A stretch of DNA of 64,000 bases, from the NCBI GenBank assembly GCA_025677825.1, contig JAIXMO010000002.1, positions 372,001 through 436,000 on the forward strand. Reading direction: 5' to 3'. Both the position numbers and the translations under genes were made by a program. The notes beneath the pieces were generated by a model. It saw only the letters and a list, made by a program, of their open reading frames with translations, did not search any database and had not been told where the DNA came from. Positions 9,940 to 21,861 of this stretch are shown here, piece after piece. This DNA is from Helicostylum pulchrum (taxonomy: Eukaryota > Mucoromycota > Mucoromycetes > Mucorales > Mucoraceae). The first letter of the stretch is position 1. Every line of letters begins with the position of its first letter.

Positions 9940-11792
9940 TTTTATCTTTTTTTAAAATAAAATGCTATTGCAACAGACAACTGTATAATTTGATCGTTGG
10001 AATGCTGAAATTATAGTGGTGACTCACATTAGCCATTATAGAGAGGAACACGCGACTGAGTGTTTTTAACTTCATCTGTCGGGGATACTGTCTCCTTTTT
10101 GTTGAACTTAGTTCCCGTACAAAAACCTCCTAGCCGTAGGTTGTTGCGAGCCTTTCCAGTTACTCTGGTCTAGCTCTTCTTCTCTTTCCTTTCACCATCC
10201 CCCTCCCCTCTCTTGCCTCTCAGGACGGCGCATTTCGCTGCTTCATTTTCATTGTCAAAAAAAAGTAAAAAGTTACACAACATGAATGTATAATTAGGAA
10301 AAATACCATTGAACGGTATTCATTCGTCAATGTTGATTTTTAAGGAAGATAAGTAAAGTATTATACATTTTATTTTTTTAATCTTTAAAACGTGTTCCAT
10401 ACTTTTTTTTTTTTTCCTCTTTTCGTTTTCTCTCTTGAAGAAATATGATGTTTTTCTCTTTTTTCTTTCTTTTTTAATAGTTACATGTTAGGCTGCTCAA
10501 GCTTTTTTATGTTCAAACTGTTTTGTTTTGCTTACTTTGCCACTTTGGAAATAATAGAATTTTATAATTGCTCTGATTTAAATTCTCGAACAAGTATACA
10601 CGCGTCACAGGTTAATATAGCTACTCCGAAAAAAAAAAAAGTTTATGTAAGTACATGATATATTGTAAATCTATGGTACGTAAAGGTATTCACAGACTGT
10701 CAAAAAGGTTATTAAATGTGCCATCAGATGCTGGTACCCCTCTTTTTTAAAATATGTATTCTTATCTTGGTCTTTTCCCCGTAGGTTCTACAAGCTAATA
10801 ATAGTTGCTTAAATGGTGCACTTAATAGAAATAAAAGAAGGGGAGAGAGAGATAAAGACGGCCTGGGATATTAGCTGTAAAGTGAAACCTAAATGTACGA
10901 CGCTTTGACTAAATATAAACAAGTTTAAAACATAATAAACTGTGCAAATATAAATATATGTCATCATAATAAGGAAATAAAAGGAGATGTATAGGCGAGA
11001 AAGGGGAAAAGCTAAGCCAATGTCTTTTTTTCCCGGGTTTGAGGTGGTACATAGCAGGCGTTTTAGTGCTTCATGATTTTATATTTTAAAATATCGTTTT
11101 TTATTAGATCAAAACTTTTATATACTTTATTTCTTCTACGAATTCTTTTTTTTTTCTTCTTCTGCCGAGCCATAGATTATTGAATAATAACTAGATCTAT
11201 TGTGTTTAACTGTACAGTGTTACTATAGGTTATAACAAATATGTATATGTAATATAGTGCAATTGTCATGTTGTAAGAGTGACACTAGATATGTATGTTG
11301 TTTGAATCTAACATACACCATTAATCCAGAGAAAATTAAATGTAGTACTAGAATTTGTTTGTTACATCAATCAGGATCAATATCTGGGGTATTTTTTTAC
11401 ACGATCGTGAGTTTAATTTTTCATATGACATTCGTTTTCCTATATAGTATACGTTGTATAAACGTCAATTATTCAGGAACTGTACGTTTCTTTTTTTTTA
11501 TTCCAAAGCGAAAAAAAAATCTTTTTATTTGTTTCATAAAGATGGAATCTCGTGGTCGCAACAACAACAACAACTAATATTTCATAGTAAGCTGCGCCTC
11601 AAACCATCTTGCTAAATAATTGCTTTTTATAGTAGTTCGCATCTCATTTGAAGGTATAAAAATTCCACACAGGCCTATGTTGTACAACAAGAAAAAAAAA
11701 AACTTGTTAAAATAGAAAGTTTTTTCTTCCCTTGGCTTGTCAATCTGCATCTTCGTCTTTCTTCCCTCTTTCCTTTTTATTTATAAAAAAAA
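9940..11792. other. Long intergenic region upstream of the membrane-protein gene
   Basis: No convincing gene on either strand. A less AT-rich, strongly pyrimidine-biased patch lies at about 10080-10240 (many CCTC and CTCTT runs), followed by AT-rich sequence with poly(T) tracts. The last 100 bp before 11793 are C/T-rich, as in fungal core promoters. An ORF at 11257-11577 shows no coding character. Confidence 0.5.
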
Positions 11793-13395
11793 ATGGTTTC
11801 TCGAGAAAATCCCATTTTTAAAACAAAAGAGTCGATATTCACTTTGGGTTTAGTGACATTCGAAGCTATTGTAATATGTATTCTAGAGGGTATTGTGATT
11901 ATGAACCATCTTGGACTTGTATCAAATTGTAATCCTGATACACAAGGCAAAGGTATATATTTATATGTGTCTGTAAAAGAAAAATAACTAAAATCAATAA
12001 ATTAGGTGTAAGTGAATCAGATTTGATTTATCATTCTCTTTTCATCATTGCTCAAGTATTCCAAGTCATCTTATGTGCCGATGCATTATACCAACGAAAT
12101 ACAGGTATGTAATAATATTTATGCTTATGTATAACGTTTAGTAACCAAGTGTTTCCTTTTATAGCCCAGTTATGTGCACTGATTACCTTTGGTCTTTCGG
12201 TTGTTGGTAAGTTAGAAACAACTAAACTATATAATCGTTGAATGTCTATTAATAAACTTTTTTTTTTTTTTTTTTTTTTTTGGTAGTGTAAGAGCTAACA
12301 AAAGTCAATTAAGCAATACATGTAATTAACGTATAAAATTTGTTATAGCTATGCAGGTATTCAATTAAAACAGCATGTCATTTTAGAAGAAGCTGTATGG
12401 TAAGTTTCAATCTTCACTACAAAAAAACAATACAAAAGATAATAATGTAGCTCTTTTAGTGGTAATTTGGATTTTTGGGAACCAGTGGATCCCCGTTGGA
12501 GTGAAAGCGTAATGGGAATGGATAGCGCAAAAGATTTCTACGGTAGCATTATGAGACCCATTGAGTATACCATTATTGCATTAATTCCCATCTTTTTTGT
12601 CATTTTGGCCTTTTTCGGTTGGAGACTTCGTAAACAATTTGCTTGGGATAATTACAGAAACTTCTCAGCAGATATGAGGTAAGTAACAACAATAAGCCCA
12701 CATTAGTAAGGGCTCCGCAATTTTTTTTTTTTTTTTTTGGTACTTAACCTAATTTGAATAGGATTCGAAATGCTTTAATTACTACAAGCTTTTTAATGAC
12801 ATTGCTTAAACTTGATTTCTTCTTTGTGTTTTCTTTTGCGGCACAATTGATCCCATCACAAGACTTAGGATATGATCAAACGGTTACTGAAACGGTATTA
12901 GTATTCGTATTGGGAGGCGTAGGATTATCACTTGCTTTGATAGCAGTTTATAAAGAGAACAAATATGCCATGTTTACATTTATCGTCGCAGGTGTACTCG
13001 CTATCGCTTATTTTATTTATCGTATTCATCTTATTGCTAAACCTCGTTATGGTGATTACGACCCTTACCTTCATACTCGCCAGTTTCTGATATTTACAAC
13101 TGTCATTGCCGCCTTACTTCTTTTGATCACTGTTATTGTATCGTGTAAATGCTTTTGGAATGTACACAAAGGACTTGTTATATTCAAGGATACTGCAATG
13201 CATAAGAATAAAGTCTATGGTAACGAGCAAACTGCTATTGATCACGAAAGCGAGGATTTCGAAATGGAACAAAATGGAAAACACTCTAATTCAAGCAAGG
13301 TTTTATTAGAGGATAATGGACATTATTCCTCAGAAAGTCGCCCAAAGACTCAACAAGAAAGTACAACTAACAAGAATATGTGGTCGATCGAATAA
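11793..13395 (+). CDS. Polytopic membrane protein, UPF0658 Golgi-type
   Basis: Six exons, 11793-11952, 12006-12104, 12165-12206, 12357-12399, 12460-12678 and 12762-13395, give 398 aa. About eight hydrophobic segments are visible: [111 protein letters not shown] and [18 protein letters not shown]. The last roughly 75 residues are a hydrophilic tail. The pattern ALYQRNTAQL followed by paired helices resembles the UPF0658 Golgi membrane family known from fission yeast; its biochemical role is unknown. Introns range from 53 nt (the shortest) to 150 nt, one with a run of 20 T. Confidence 0.7.
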
Positions 13396-15140
13396 AACCT
13401 CATAATCAACCCTTTTCCCCTCTTATATATATTATTGATGTAAAAAATATATTTAGCATCATTTTTTTTTTTTTCGCTTTACTTTAATGTTAATGTATTA
13501 ATAAATACGCCTCTTTCTTTTTTTTTTAAAAAAAAACTTTATGATCAAATTACTGTATATTTTTTTAAGGATAGTCTACCGTTATAACAGTTAGAATCAA
13601 TATTCAGTAGAATATAAAAAATTGTGTTACATGTGCTGGTTTGATGGAACGGGTCTACCCTTTTCTGCTCTTGAACAAAAAAGTTAATGTATCGTGGGAA
13701 CTGAATATTACTCGGGGAAAGAATAAATACAATAAGGAGAAGACGCCATATATAAAAAAAAAATAAGGACAGTACGGTAAGTAAAATAAATATATACGCG
13801 CTTTGATCAATTAATCAGATAAGAATCTATTGTAACTTTTTTTAGAGTTTACTACAGTTAAAAATTTCGTACCTCTTCTTTTACCAATCAATATCCATAA
13901 ACTGATGGTAACAAACATAAAGGAGGGATGGTCTAAATGAGTCATACTCGCAGGAAAAAAAAAATTGGTGATTATTAGAAAAGATTGATTGGTACCATTT
14001 GCTGGTACCACTTTTTTTTCTTTGTCGTATAGAATAATAAACACTTTGATATAATAAATAGCAAAATAAAAAAAATAAAAGAAACAGTCAAAGCGAACAT
14101 ATTAAAAAAAACTACTTTTGGAAGGATTACATACACCTGGAATATATTCTTGCTTTATCATTAATTCAACGACTTGTAGATCATCGATTGTCATCTTGGT
14201 TGATTTTTTTTTTCTGCAGTCAAATGTTTATCATATTTGTTGCTCGCATATATTCGCCAAACCGATGCTTTTGATCGTATTATCGACTTTATATCGCTCG
14301 AACTCGGGATTTTTTATGTATAGCTCACACTCTTTACTTAAAGTCCGGACAGTTGTAAGAATCAACAAATGTGTTTTTTTTTGCACAGTCAACCTTGAAT
14401 CTTGTGTCAGAAACAGTGACATGCCGTGTCAAATGTGTATCTCCCCAGAAAGAAAGATGAGTTAAATAAGAAATATAGTTTTAGCTTTGCTTTTTGATTC
14501 TTCAATGTCGGCTCTTCCTATCATACAGAACCAGAACTCTGTAAGCAAATTAGAATGATAAATGTAATCCTATTCGGAACAGTCGATTTCTTTTAAAAAT
14601 AATCCAGATTGATGTTTAACTTGTAACATGAAATATGTAAGTTGTGAAACGTACGCCATCGCATTTATATATTGTTCTATTGCTTTAAAAATAAACTAAT
14701 ACGTATATTCTGCGAGAAATCGTATCAACTTCCCCCTTCTCACGACTCTTTTTAAGTTTCATCTTGTAAATGCACATAAAAAAAAGTAGCAATAATCGGA
14801 GGTGAATAATACTCCGTTTTAATTGGTTTGGGTTAACTATCGCATTATGCAACGACCACCAATCCAAGATTATTACAATCTGTGAGTCAAGCGACTACTA
14901 CTATCAGTGTCATTAAACTATAACCGAATCAAATGGGTGACCTTTGTCTTTGCGTACGAAACAAAATAAAGCACTATTCACTGGTAAAAAGTAGGTGCCC
15001 TATTTTTTTTTTGCTGTTTGCAGTTTAAAGTTTATATATTATAATACACAACATGGAACTTAAAAAAAAACATGATTCACATTAGTACATTTGATATGAA
15101 AGAAGAAACAAATCGTTAAAAAGTTAGTTTCTTCCTCATT
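13396..15140. other. Intergenic region with no supported gene
   Basis: A T-run directly followed by an A-run lies at 13518-13536. A minus-strand ORF at 13811-14044 (ending ILIGKRRGTKF..) has a short hydrophobic patch, faintly like TMEM14-type proteins, but no partner exon was found. The ORF at 14118-14465 looks random. Nothing else seen. Confidence 0.4.
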
Positions 15141-15147
15141 TAGTTAC

Positions 15148-15203
15148 CCAATCACAAACGTTGAGTCAGAGGGGAGACAAAACTTGTCATCAAATCAGCC
15201 AAT
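15148..15203 (+). promoter_or_regulatory. bZIP promoter elements: GCN4/AP-1 site and two CCAAT boxes
   Basis: TGAGTCA at 15162-15168 is an exact GCN4/AP-1 site (reverse of TGACTCA). It lies 178 bp upstream of a start codon for a GCN4-type bZIP. CCAAT sits on either side at 15148-15152 and 15199-15203. Self-activation of the gene is inferred from this match. No upstream ATG was seen between 15204 and 15346, so the uORF control of yeast GCN4 is not evident. Confidence 0.65.
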
Positions 15204-15345
15204 CACAGTGTATAGATAGCAGGTGATACTTTGGCATAAGTATTAAAACCTACACTTTCAAATCTTTTTCTCTCTCTTCTTTTATTATAATTTCTTTTTC
15301 ATTCCATATACACATACATTATACATATTTACATCAATTTACTTA

Positions 15346-16137
15346 ATGAGCTCAATAAAAAATAATAATAAAAGCGAAACTAGTAGCGCTTGGGGTCTTG
15401 ATACTAGCTCGTTGGACGAATGGCTTGAGAATGATTTGAGGCAGTCAAGCTTGTTCCATAAAAAACGCAATAATACCACAGATAAATGCTCATTGAATCA
15501 TATTATCACTAAAGAAACACCATTACAACAACAAACGAACGATAGCATTTCAATTAAACAAGAAGAAGAAGAAGAAGAAGAAGAACAAGCGGAAAAGATT
15601 GAAAAGAAGCAAGAGCAACAACAATCATTGCAAGATAATAATGCGAATAAATCAATTTCTACTCATTTAATACCACTTATTAAAGTCTATTCGTTACTTA
15701 ATACGATTAGACAAAACGAATCATTGGCTAAAGATAAAACCTATCATGCTAGTATTAAACAAATGTACACGCCACCTGCACCACCTTCACCCATTATGAG
15801 CATTAATAGCGATATGGCGATTAGCGGCGCTACGAATAAGAAGAAAAGGGTCAATAGTCGCGCTCCTGTAGATGCAGTTACCAAGAGACAGAGAAATACA
15901 GATGCTGCACGTAGATCAAGATTAAGAAAGGCCAATAAAATGGAAACATTGGAGCATAAAGTCGACGTATTACAAAAAGATAATAATCGATTGCGAGTTA
16001 AAGTCGCAGTTTTGGAAAATGATGTTTGTCATGCAACAGAGAAAGACCAACACAACAGGTTACGCGTGTTGGAGTTGGAAGCTCAATTAGCTCTTGCTCA
16101 TAGGCAATTAGTTCAAGAGTATGAAAATGAAAAGTAA
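15346..16137 (+). CDS. GCN4/CPC1-type bZIP transcription factor
   Basis: A single exon of 263 aa. An acidic N-terminal half carries AWGLDTSSLDEWLENDL, a plausible activation motif, and a Glu run (residues about 72-79). The bZIP is at the C-terminus: basic region KRQRNTDAARRSRLRK (the N-x2-AA-x2-S-R pattern that contacts TGACTCA) followed by a leucine zipper (METLEHKVDVLQKDNNRLRV, then VAVLENDV) that runs on into a longer heptad-rich helix. Family role: activating amino-acid biosynthesis and starvation genes. The basic region is almost identical to yeast Gcn4; zipper partners cannot be predicted here. Confidence 0.9.
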   Translation: MSSIKNNNKSETSSAWGLDTSSLDEWLENDLRQSSLFHKKRNNTTDKCSLNHIITKETPLQQQTNDSISIKQEEEEEEEEQAEKIEKKQEQQQSLQDNNANKSISTHLIPLIKVYSLLNTIRQNESLAKDKTYHASIKQMYTPPAPPSPIMSINSDMAISGATNKKKRVNSRAPVDAVTKRQRNTDAARRSRLRKANKMETLEHKVDVLQKDNNRLRVKVAVLENDVCHATEKDQHNRLRVLELEAQLALAHRQLVQEYENEK

Positions 16138-16600
16138 AAAATCTTCTTTTTTATTGTGAATAATTAAATAAAAATTATATTCACTTTAGAGTATTGATTG
16201 TATTTAATGAACTTTCCCTTTCTTCCTCTTTTTTTTTCTCTTTCTTTTACCTTTTACCCCTTATTAAATTAAGAAGAGAAATATACAAAAAATAATTATA
16301 AGGAGCAGAAACGTGGAAATTTACAAACAAAATTATATTCCAAGAGAAGTGAGAATGATAGATTATTCTTTTAGTATATATATTCTAACTGTTTTGGGCA
16401 CATATCATCCCAAGTCTATGCAATTGGTAGTACCTGCCAGAGAGAATAGGGGGGGCCCCGAGCCACTCTTCAGTGATACTTGCTGAGAAACAATAAGCGT
16501 CCCCCCTCCCCCATTTTTGTGGTTTCTCAGGATTTGTATCCCCTTGGCTTGTTCTGAGATTTACTCGCAGAAAACACGACAAACTTTTATTTACAACGGA
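16138..16600. other. Gap after the bZIP gene with a GC-rich patch
   Basis: The first 200 bp are AT-rich 3' UTR-like sequence. At about 16445-16515 there is an unusual G/C-rich stretch with a run of seven G followed by CCCC, and a C-rich run later. A minus-strand ORF covers it but is not recognised. Confidence 0.4.
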
Positions 16601-16629
16601 GGACTTATGATACCGCTATTCTAAAGGAT

Positions 16630-17230
16630 AAGGCCTACTAAAGTTACTGTTGACAAGGCTATTGTTAACATCATTCGTTTTATCGAAAATAACAAAGATC
16701 GATATAACGGAATTCCGGCTGATAGCGTAGATTTTATCTCGACTAGTTTAAAGATGGCTATACCTAGCAGAACAACGACAAGAGCTGATACAAATTATAG
16801 AAGATGTTTTAAGAACTTTTTATTCAACCACAACCGCATCTGAACCAGTAGTAGATCAACGCGATCCGCAACCCGCCAAAAAATTTCGGTCTCGTATTTT
16901 CTCTCGCGACGAAGCATTGGAGCACTTTTAAATACATCCAAAAATTTTATAATAAGGCTAACGATAAGCTGAACAATAAGCTGAACGCACAGACTTTGGA
17001 CGAGATAGCTCAAATACGAGCTGACATTGTAAACAATGTTGGTGGAAAAGATAACAATAATAAGCATACACATTGTGTATCTAAAGTATACTTGGATTCC
17101 TTTATTGCATCTATTCGACCTTTTAATTATACAACGGATAATCTGGCCTTTGAAGTATACGATTATTTTAACTACGTCTACGCGAGTAGCAGCATCCCCT
17201 TTTGGTTCCTATCGTTATTATTAGTACTTG
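16630..17230 (+). pseudogene. Decayed gene of unknown family
   Basis: Three coding-like blocks follow each other in different frames: TVDKAIVNIIRFIENNKDRY then SVDFISTSLKMAIPSRTTT (stop near 16844), DQRDPQPAKKFRSRIFSRDE (stop near 16930), and NKANDKLNNKLNAQTLDEIA running to FIASIRPFNYTTDNLAFEVY. The switch points look like single-base frameshifts rather than introns. I do not recognise the protein; no catalytic motif is visible. Confidence 0.45.
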
Positions 17231-17240
17231 GATCAATTTT

Positions 17241-17690
17241 TTAAAAGGTAACCAATCTTACATTTTCTTCAAGGCTCCAACAAGTACCGAGGGTTTGGAA
17301 GACGCTCATCAGCGCATCTTTATTTCGGAGAAGAACATCCATGGTCTGTTCGCATGTGGTTGTGAAAAGTCCACGGTAGCCAAGTATACCCATAGCATCA
17401 ATCAATTTTTTGGTAAGTCGGAAAGGTACAACCTCTAGAACTATCAAGGTTTTGCTTCGTTCAAATAGCATGTTCAGATCGACATGAACACAGTCACCAT
17501 TTGTTTTGTCGAACAATATATTATTTGGGTGTCTATCACCAAGTCTAAAAGAAAACAAATGGGGTTAATTGTTTTTTTTTGTTCTTAAAAATAATAATAA
17601 TTAATACTTTACCCGACCATGTAACTAACTCTCGTCGAATTGATTCTGCTTGGAGAGTGAGTAACTACCATTTATTAGAAGAGACAGTTT
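17241..17690 (-). pseudogene. ATR/Mec1/Rad3-type PI3K-like kinase domain fragment
   Basis: The minus-strand block 17546-17241 reads LGDRHPNNILFDKTNGDCVH then VDLNMLFE, VVPFRLTKKLIDAMGILGYR and CEQTMDVLLRNKDALMSV, clearly the catalytic/activation segments of ATR kinases. A second exon ending at 17613 (STRVSYMVG) joins it in phase through an intron at 17612-17547. Signs of decay: the segment YILG normally before LGDRH is missing, the conserved metal-binding VDFN is VDLN, there is no FATC domain, and the reading stops shortly after ALMSV. The rest of a 2000-plus-residue kinase is absent here. A duplicated, degenerating fragment of a checkpoint kinase is the best reading. Confidence 0.7.
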
Positions 17691-17878
17691 AGATGCCAAT
17701 GCAAGGAACTCCCGAGGCTCTTGTAGGTTGTACCTTATCCAAGATGCAGAGCCGCACATCTTACCGGGAAGGTCCCTTCTTTTTTTTTTGATAAATAATC
17801 AATTGATGTAATTCTAGCATAACAATAGGGGATTTAGTTACTTTTAGCTTTGATGTAATATATATATCCATACATATA

Positions 17879-18139
17879 TTACTTACATTTTATCACAGAT
17901 AGAAATGATTGATAAATTGTCAGTTTACCAGCAGGAAAATAAAGTGGACATCCGGAAGCAGCACATTTGACGTCATTATTAGAACAAAGATGATGGAGTT
18001 CATTAGCTTCTTCGAAAAAGAAGACGTTATACGATAAGGTCATCATTAACTTTTTTACAGGACAGTGTTCAACTACATTCTCTCCGTCTACCATCCATTT
18101 TATGATTTGTGGTATGCCATCTTGAAGTTTCGCGAACAA
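17879..18139 (-). pseudogene. Possible upstream relic exon next to the kinase fragment
   Basis: An 86-codon minus-strand block (FAKLQDGIPQIIKWMVDG, EHCPVKKLMMTLSYNV) lies upstream of the ATR-like fragment in the same orientation. The PQII helix recalls the helical repeats before PIKK kinase domains, but this is weak. It could be an unrelated decayed exon. Confidence 0.3.
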
Positions 18140-19467
18140 GATGCAACCTTTTTTTTAGATAGAACTTGCCTTGAACATCATAGGGATAGGTCCTCTGTTT
18201 TTTTTTCAACGTTAGTCAATCCCAAGAGCCATTGTAGCCAAATATATAGCATATTCAGTATGTAGAAATAGCTTTCATTCAAACTTTGGGCATCTCTATA
18301 CTAGTGTCAGCTATAGTGATTTTGAATTTGATAATATTAGTTTTATAGAAAGAGAATACTAATGTATATTTAAAAAAAAAAAAACTTACAATCAAATTTT
18401 TTTCTTTCTTCTTTTCTATTATTCCAGGCTGGTTATTCAGACAACTTTTTTTCACATTAACTTGAAAAAATAGTATTTGTATACTATATATTTATGAGAA
18501 AAAAGCTTGGTACACACAACCAAACTAAAAAATATACATGTATACCTTTCCCTCCTGCAAGTATTATATTACATACGTATCAATAGTCTAAGATGCAAGT
18601 GAGCCAGAGAACATATTTTCTTATTTACTTGCTTAAAATACCTATGAAAAAAATAAAGATAAAAAGAAAAAGGCAAATTAACCGGCTTAAAAAGCTGATA
18701 AAAGAGAATTTCTTTCTTTTTTTTCACTAAGAAAAAAAAAGCCCACTTATTTCTACTCTTCAGTGTATAAAAAAAAAGTGAGTGATAGCAGTGATATTCA
18801 CAACGCCACAAATAGACTATCCGCATAAACTAAGTGGCTGAATGATAGTACAAAATAATGATATAAACAGATATACAACATGAAAAAAAAGTTCCTCTTA
18901 AATTTAAAAGGTGATGAAGAAGTTCATCTACTCGGGTCTAAACATGTATTTCTTTGTTCGATAAATTTATAGAAGTTGACCACATTTTAGAGGAATTAGC
19001 TTTGCATCCGTACACTCACTTCCGAAATGGACAAAGCTCGTATCATCCTCCGAAAATCCTCTACGCTTGTTAACTTGTCGCTTATTTTACTTCAAATAAT
19101 AAATATATGTTCGTGCAAGTTTTATTCGCATTAATTTCGTAAAACCTGTTTGTCAGATGAACTACATCGTCACTATTCCTGATTCCGCTAAAAAAAAGTC
19201 TCAGTCCGGTCTGTCGTATGAAAGCCACAAGATAGCGAGTTTCGTTGGGTAAGTTGTCGTATTAATTAAAAGTAAGCTTGTCTGAGTTATTGTTATGTTG
19301 AAGTCGATTTAAGTAAAAGTATTGTGTTGTAAAAAGGTCTGGTTTGTTAAAACTATTAAAACTCAGTTTTTACAACTCGAAAAAAATTGGCACAAAATTT
19401 TTAAAAAAATATATTTACAAAAACGCCAAATATTTTTTTTTCTTTCTCTTCATTAGCTCTTTAAAAA
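18140..19467. other. Intergenic region before the TMEM209-like gene
   Basis: AT-rich with poly(A)/poly(T) tracts. A short exon-like piece at 19157-19249 (MNYIVTIPDSAKKKSQSG) ends in a good GTAAGT donor but has no visible partner exon. Nothing else supported. Confidence 0.4.
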
Positions 19468-21286
19468 ATGTCATACAGTTCCTACAATGAATACATTGTT
19501 AGAAAAAACGGCGGCGTGCTTTTAGCAATTGCATTAGTAAACTATCTAGTATTTGATTACAACATTAAATTCCTTGTTTATATCTTTGATGCAACTATAA
19601 TCAAGACATTTGGTATGGAATTAATGTGACCACATTGATATAGAACGTAACTAACTAGAATATAATAGAGTTGTTAGTGTCGCTTTTATGTCTTTATAAC
19701 CTTTGGGGCGTAGTGAAAGGATCCGTTCTTCCATACATTGAAAAAGCAAAGATCCCTTACTCAGAATACTTGTTTAGTAAGAAAAAATATTTTAGTATTT
19801 TTTTTTCTTTTTAAAAACAGTTGATATTTTTCTTTTACTTAGCTCCTGGACCTGCTACATTAGCGCTCTGGAATTTATGGCGTATCTTATTCATTGGTGA
19901 GTAATTTAGTTTTAGTCATATATCGATACTAACCAATTGCAAAAGAAACATTATTGGGTAAGAAGAAGCCAGTTGAAGTTGCAAAACCATCAACTCCTCC
20001 ACCCACGGATGAAAAATCCAAACGCAAACAATTATTCCTTAACTTCCTTGGCTACGATAAATCACCCTATGCCACTACCACCACTGAAAAATCTCTTAAT
20101 GACAGTAAGCTTTTTAACTCTCTCGGTAATCCCATTGCACCTAAAGAAGCAAGCTCAGCCAATGCGTTAAATTACTTTTCAACAAAGGATGCTACAACTA
20201 GTAAATTAGCTGCCTATAGTAATATTAAGGATTATTTTTACGGTACTATTCCTAAACTTCGTTTCAACCCTTGCATCAAACCTCCACTTGAACCTTCTAC
20301 ACATAGAGCGCGTACTTTATGGTACTTGCTCCGTACTCCCGAAGTAGTTGATGACTTTAGAATTGAACAGGTAAAAAAAATATACTGTATGATGATGATG
20401 ACGATGTACACACAGACTTATTTATTTTAAAAATATTATAGATACTCGCTTTTAGAAAGAATTGGAATAGGTTTAATGATCGCTTGTCTGGCGTCTACTA
20501 CGATAAGATGACAAACGTATGTATATACTTGTTATATTTATTAACATTTGTGACTGATATTTAATATGCTTGTAGGAATTACATGGAAGAATATTCCAAC
20601 CTTTAGCAATGTCTATTAACAACTTCACAGCTATTCTTGCTAGTAGACAACAAACTCTTGCCAGATGTCCTCCTGCTACTATTGGTCTCTCAGTGGTTAT
20701 CCCTGGATTTAATGTGAGCATACGTAAATACAATTAGAATTTGGATAGAGACTTACGAAGTATTTTAATATGTGTAGAGTAATTCAGAATTTACAATTGC
20801 AGAAGTTATCGATTTTATTTCTTTAGAAAGATATGGAACTGCAGAGACAAAGCAATATGTTATAGATCGAATTTTGGATCTCTCTCGTAGTAATAAATTG
20901 GCTGCTTACAGATTCACCCCTAAGAGCGAAGGAATGCCCAAAGATGCGGAGGTAATGAATAGATAAATAATAACAAAAGGGTTGAAATTCTAATCATTGT
21001 AATGTAGATTATTATGCACGTTCTCTCTGTCTTTTTAAATATTAAAGAACCCAAGGCTATTCCTCCCCTTGTACCAGTAAGTATAAGCAATTGCAAGAAA
21101 CGTTATGATTTTAATTCTCTTTTTTTTTCTTCTTCTTCTAGTCTGATATCGACTTATTCAAATTCTTGCTCGTTTATTTCTATATTACACCAGAGTAAGT
21201 TGTTTGACGTACTTTTTTTTTTTACCTGTAAAACATATTTTAATTTTTTTTATACTAGATTGGACCATTGGAAAATCTTCAAGTAA
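19468..21286 (+). CDS. TMEM209-like nuclear-envelope membrane protein (CytochromB561_N family)
   Basis: Ten exons: 19468-19612, 19669-19776, 19843-19896, 19946-20370, 20442-20516, 20576-20713, 20778-20951, 21008-21076, 21142-21194 and 21259-21286; 422 aa. Two hydrophobic segments lie near the N-terminus (GVLLAIALVNYLVFDYNIKF and LLVSLLCLYNLWGVV), then a Lys/Pro/Ser-rich linker, then a folded C-terminal domain with LRTPEVVDDFRIEQILAFRK, NELHGRIFQPLAMSIN, FISLERYGTAETKQYVIDRI and KDAEIIMHVLSVFL. TMEM209 proteins share this layout; the human one binds Nup205 at the nuclear envelope. The assignment rests on remembered motif similarity, so moderate confidence. Many introns of 49-71 nt. Confidence 0.65.
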
Positions 21287-21463
21287 AATGATTTCTACAT
21301 ATTTTTATTTTTAAATGGAACAATAAAAAAAAGAGTTTATTTGGTACATCCTTTGCGGATTTGTACTACCTTTTATACATATTCTGAAACGTCAAAGTCG
21401 TTCATATAAATAATACGTCCAAATAATTTTCCTCTCCCCCTTTTTTCTCTAGTACTACTAATA

Positions 21464-21861
21464 ATGTCGCATTTACCGTTTGAAAACTTGTGATGATCTA
21501 GAAGCAAAAGAAGATTTGCTACAGTATCAGCTCACTTGCAAGCGTTGGTATGAAGCACCCGTTTTATGTTTATACAATACAGTCACTTTAGAAACTGAGC
21601 AAATGTCGCATTTGTATGCGCTTACAATATCGGAATCCTTACAGTTGGCTACTAGTTACCTCAAGGTTATTGACTCTGACCTATTACTTTTTTTTACCAA
21701 AATTAGCAACTATAAAGAAGCTATACCTGTATTGACTGATGATTCATATTGTGGGATTAGAGAAACGGATAATACAGAATATCTACTAGATGTTATCATT
21801 CAACAATGCCCCAATGTTCAAGAAATAAAATGTGGCATCTCGAGGAAAATCATTACACTTA
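21464..21861 (+). pseudogene. F-box protein gene truncated by a transposon
   Basis: The ATG at 21464 starts MSHLPFENL and stops at once; the rest of the F-box continues in another frame as AKEDLLQYQLTCKRWYEAPV followed by LCLYNTVTLET, the usual F-box to LRR transition of fungal F-box/LRR proteins (SCF ubiquitin-ligase substrate adaptors). A deletion or frameshift therefore lies near 21485. At 21860 the reading runs straight into the left end of a Tc1-like element, so the leucine-rich repeats are lost. Confidence 0.7.

Noticed and set aside
11257..11577. 106-codon plus-strand ORF upstream of the membrane protein
   Set aside because: Rich in Phe/Ile from T-runs, no domain, looks like translated promoter DNA.
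13811..14044. 77-codon minus-strand ORF with a TMEM14-like hint
   Set aside because: Only one weak hydrophobic patch and no second exon; similarity too slight.
14118..14465. 115-codon plus-strand ORF
   Set aside because: Cys/Ser-rich random-looking translation without motif or splice support.
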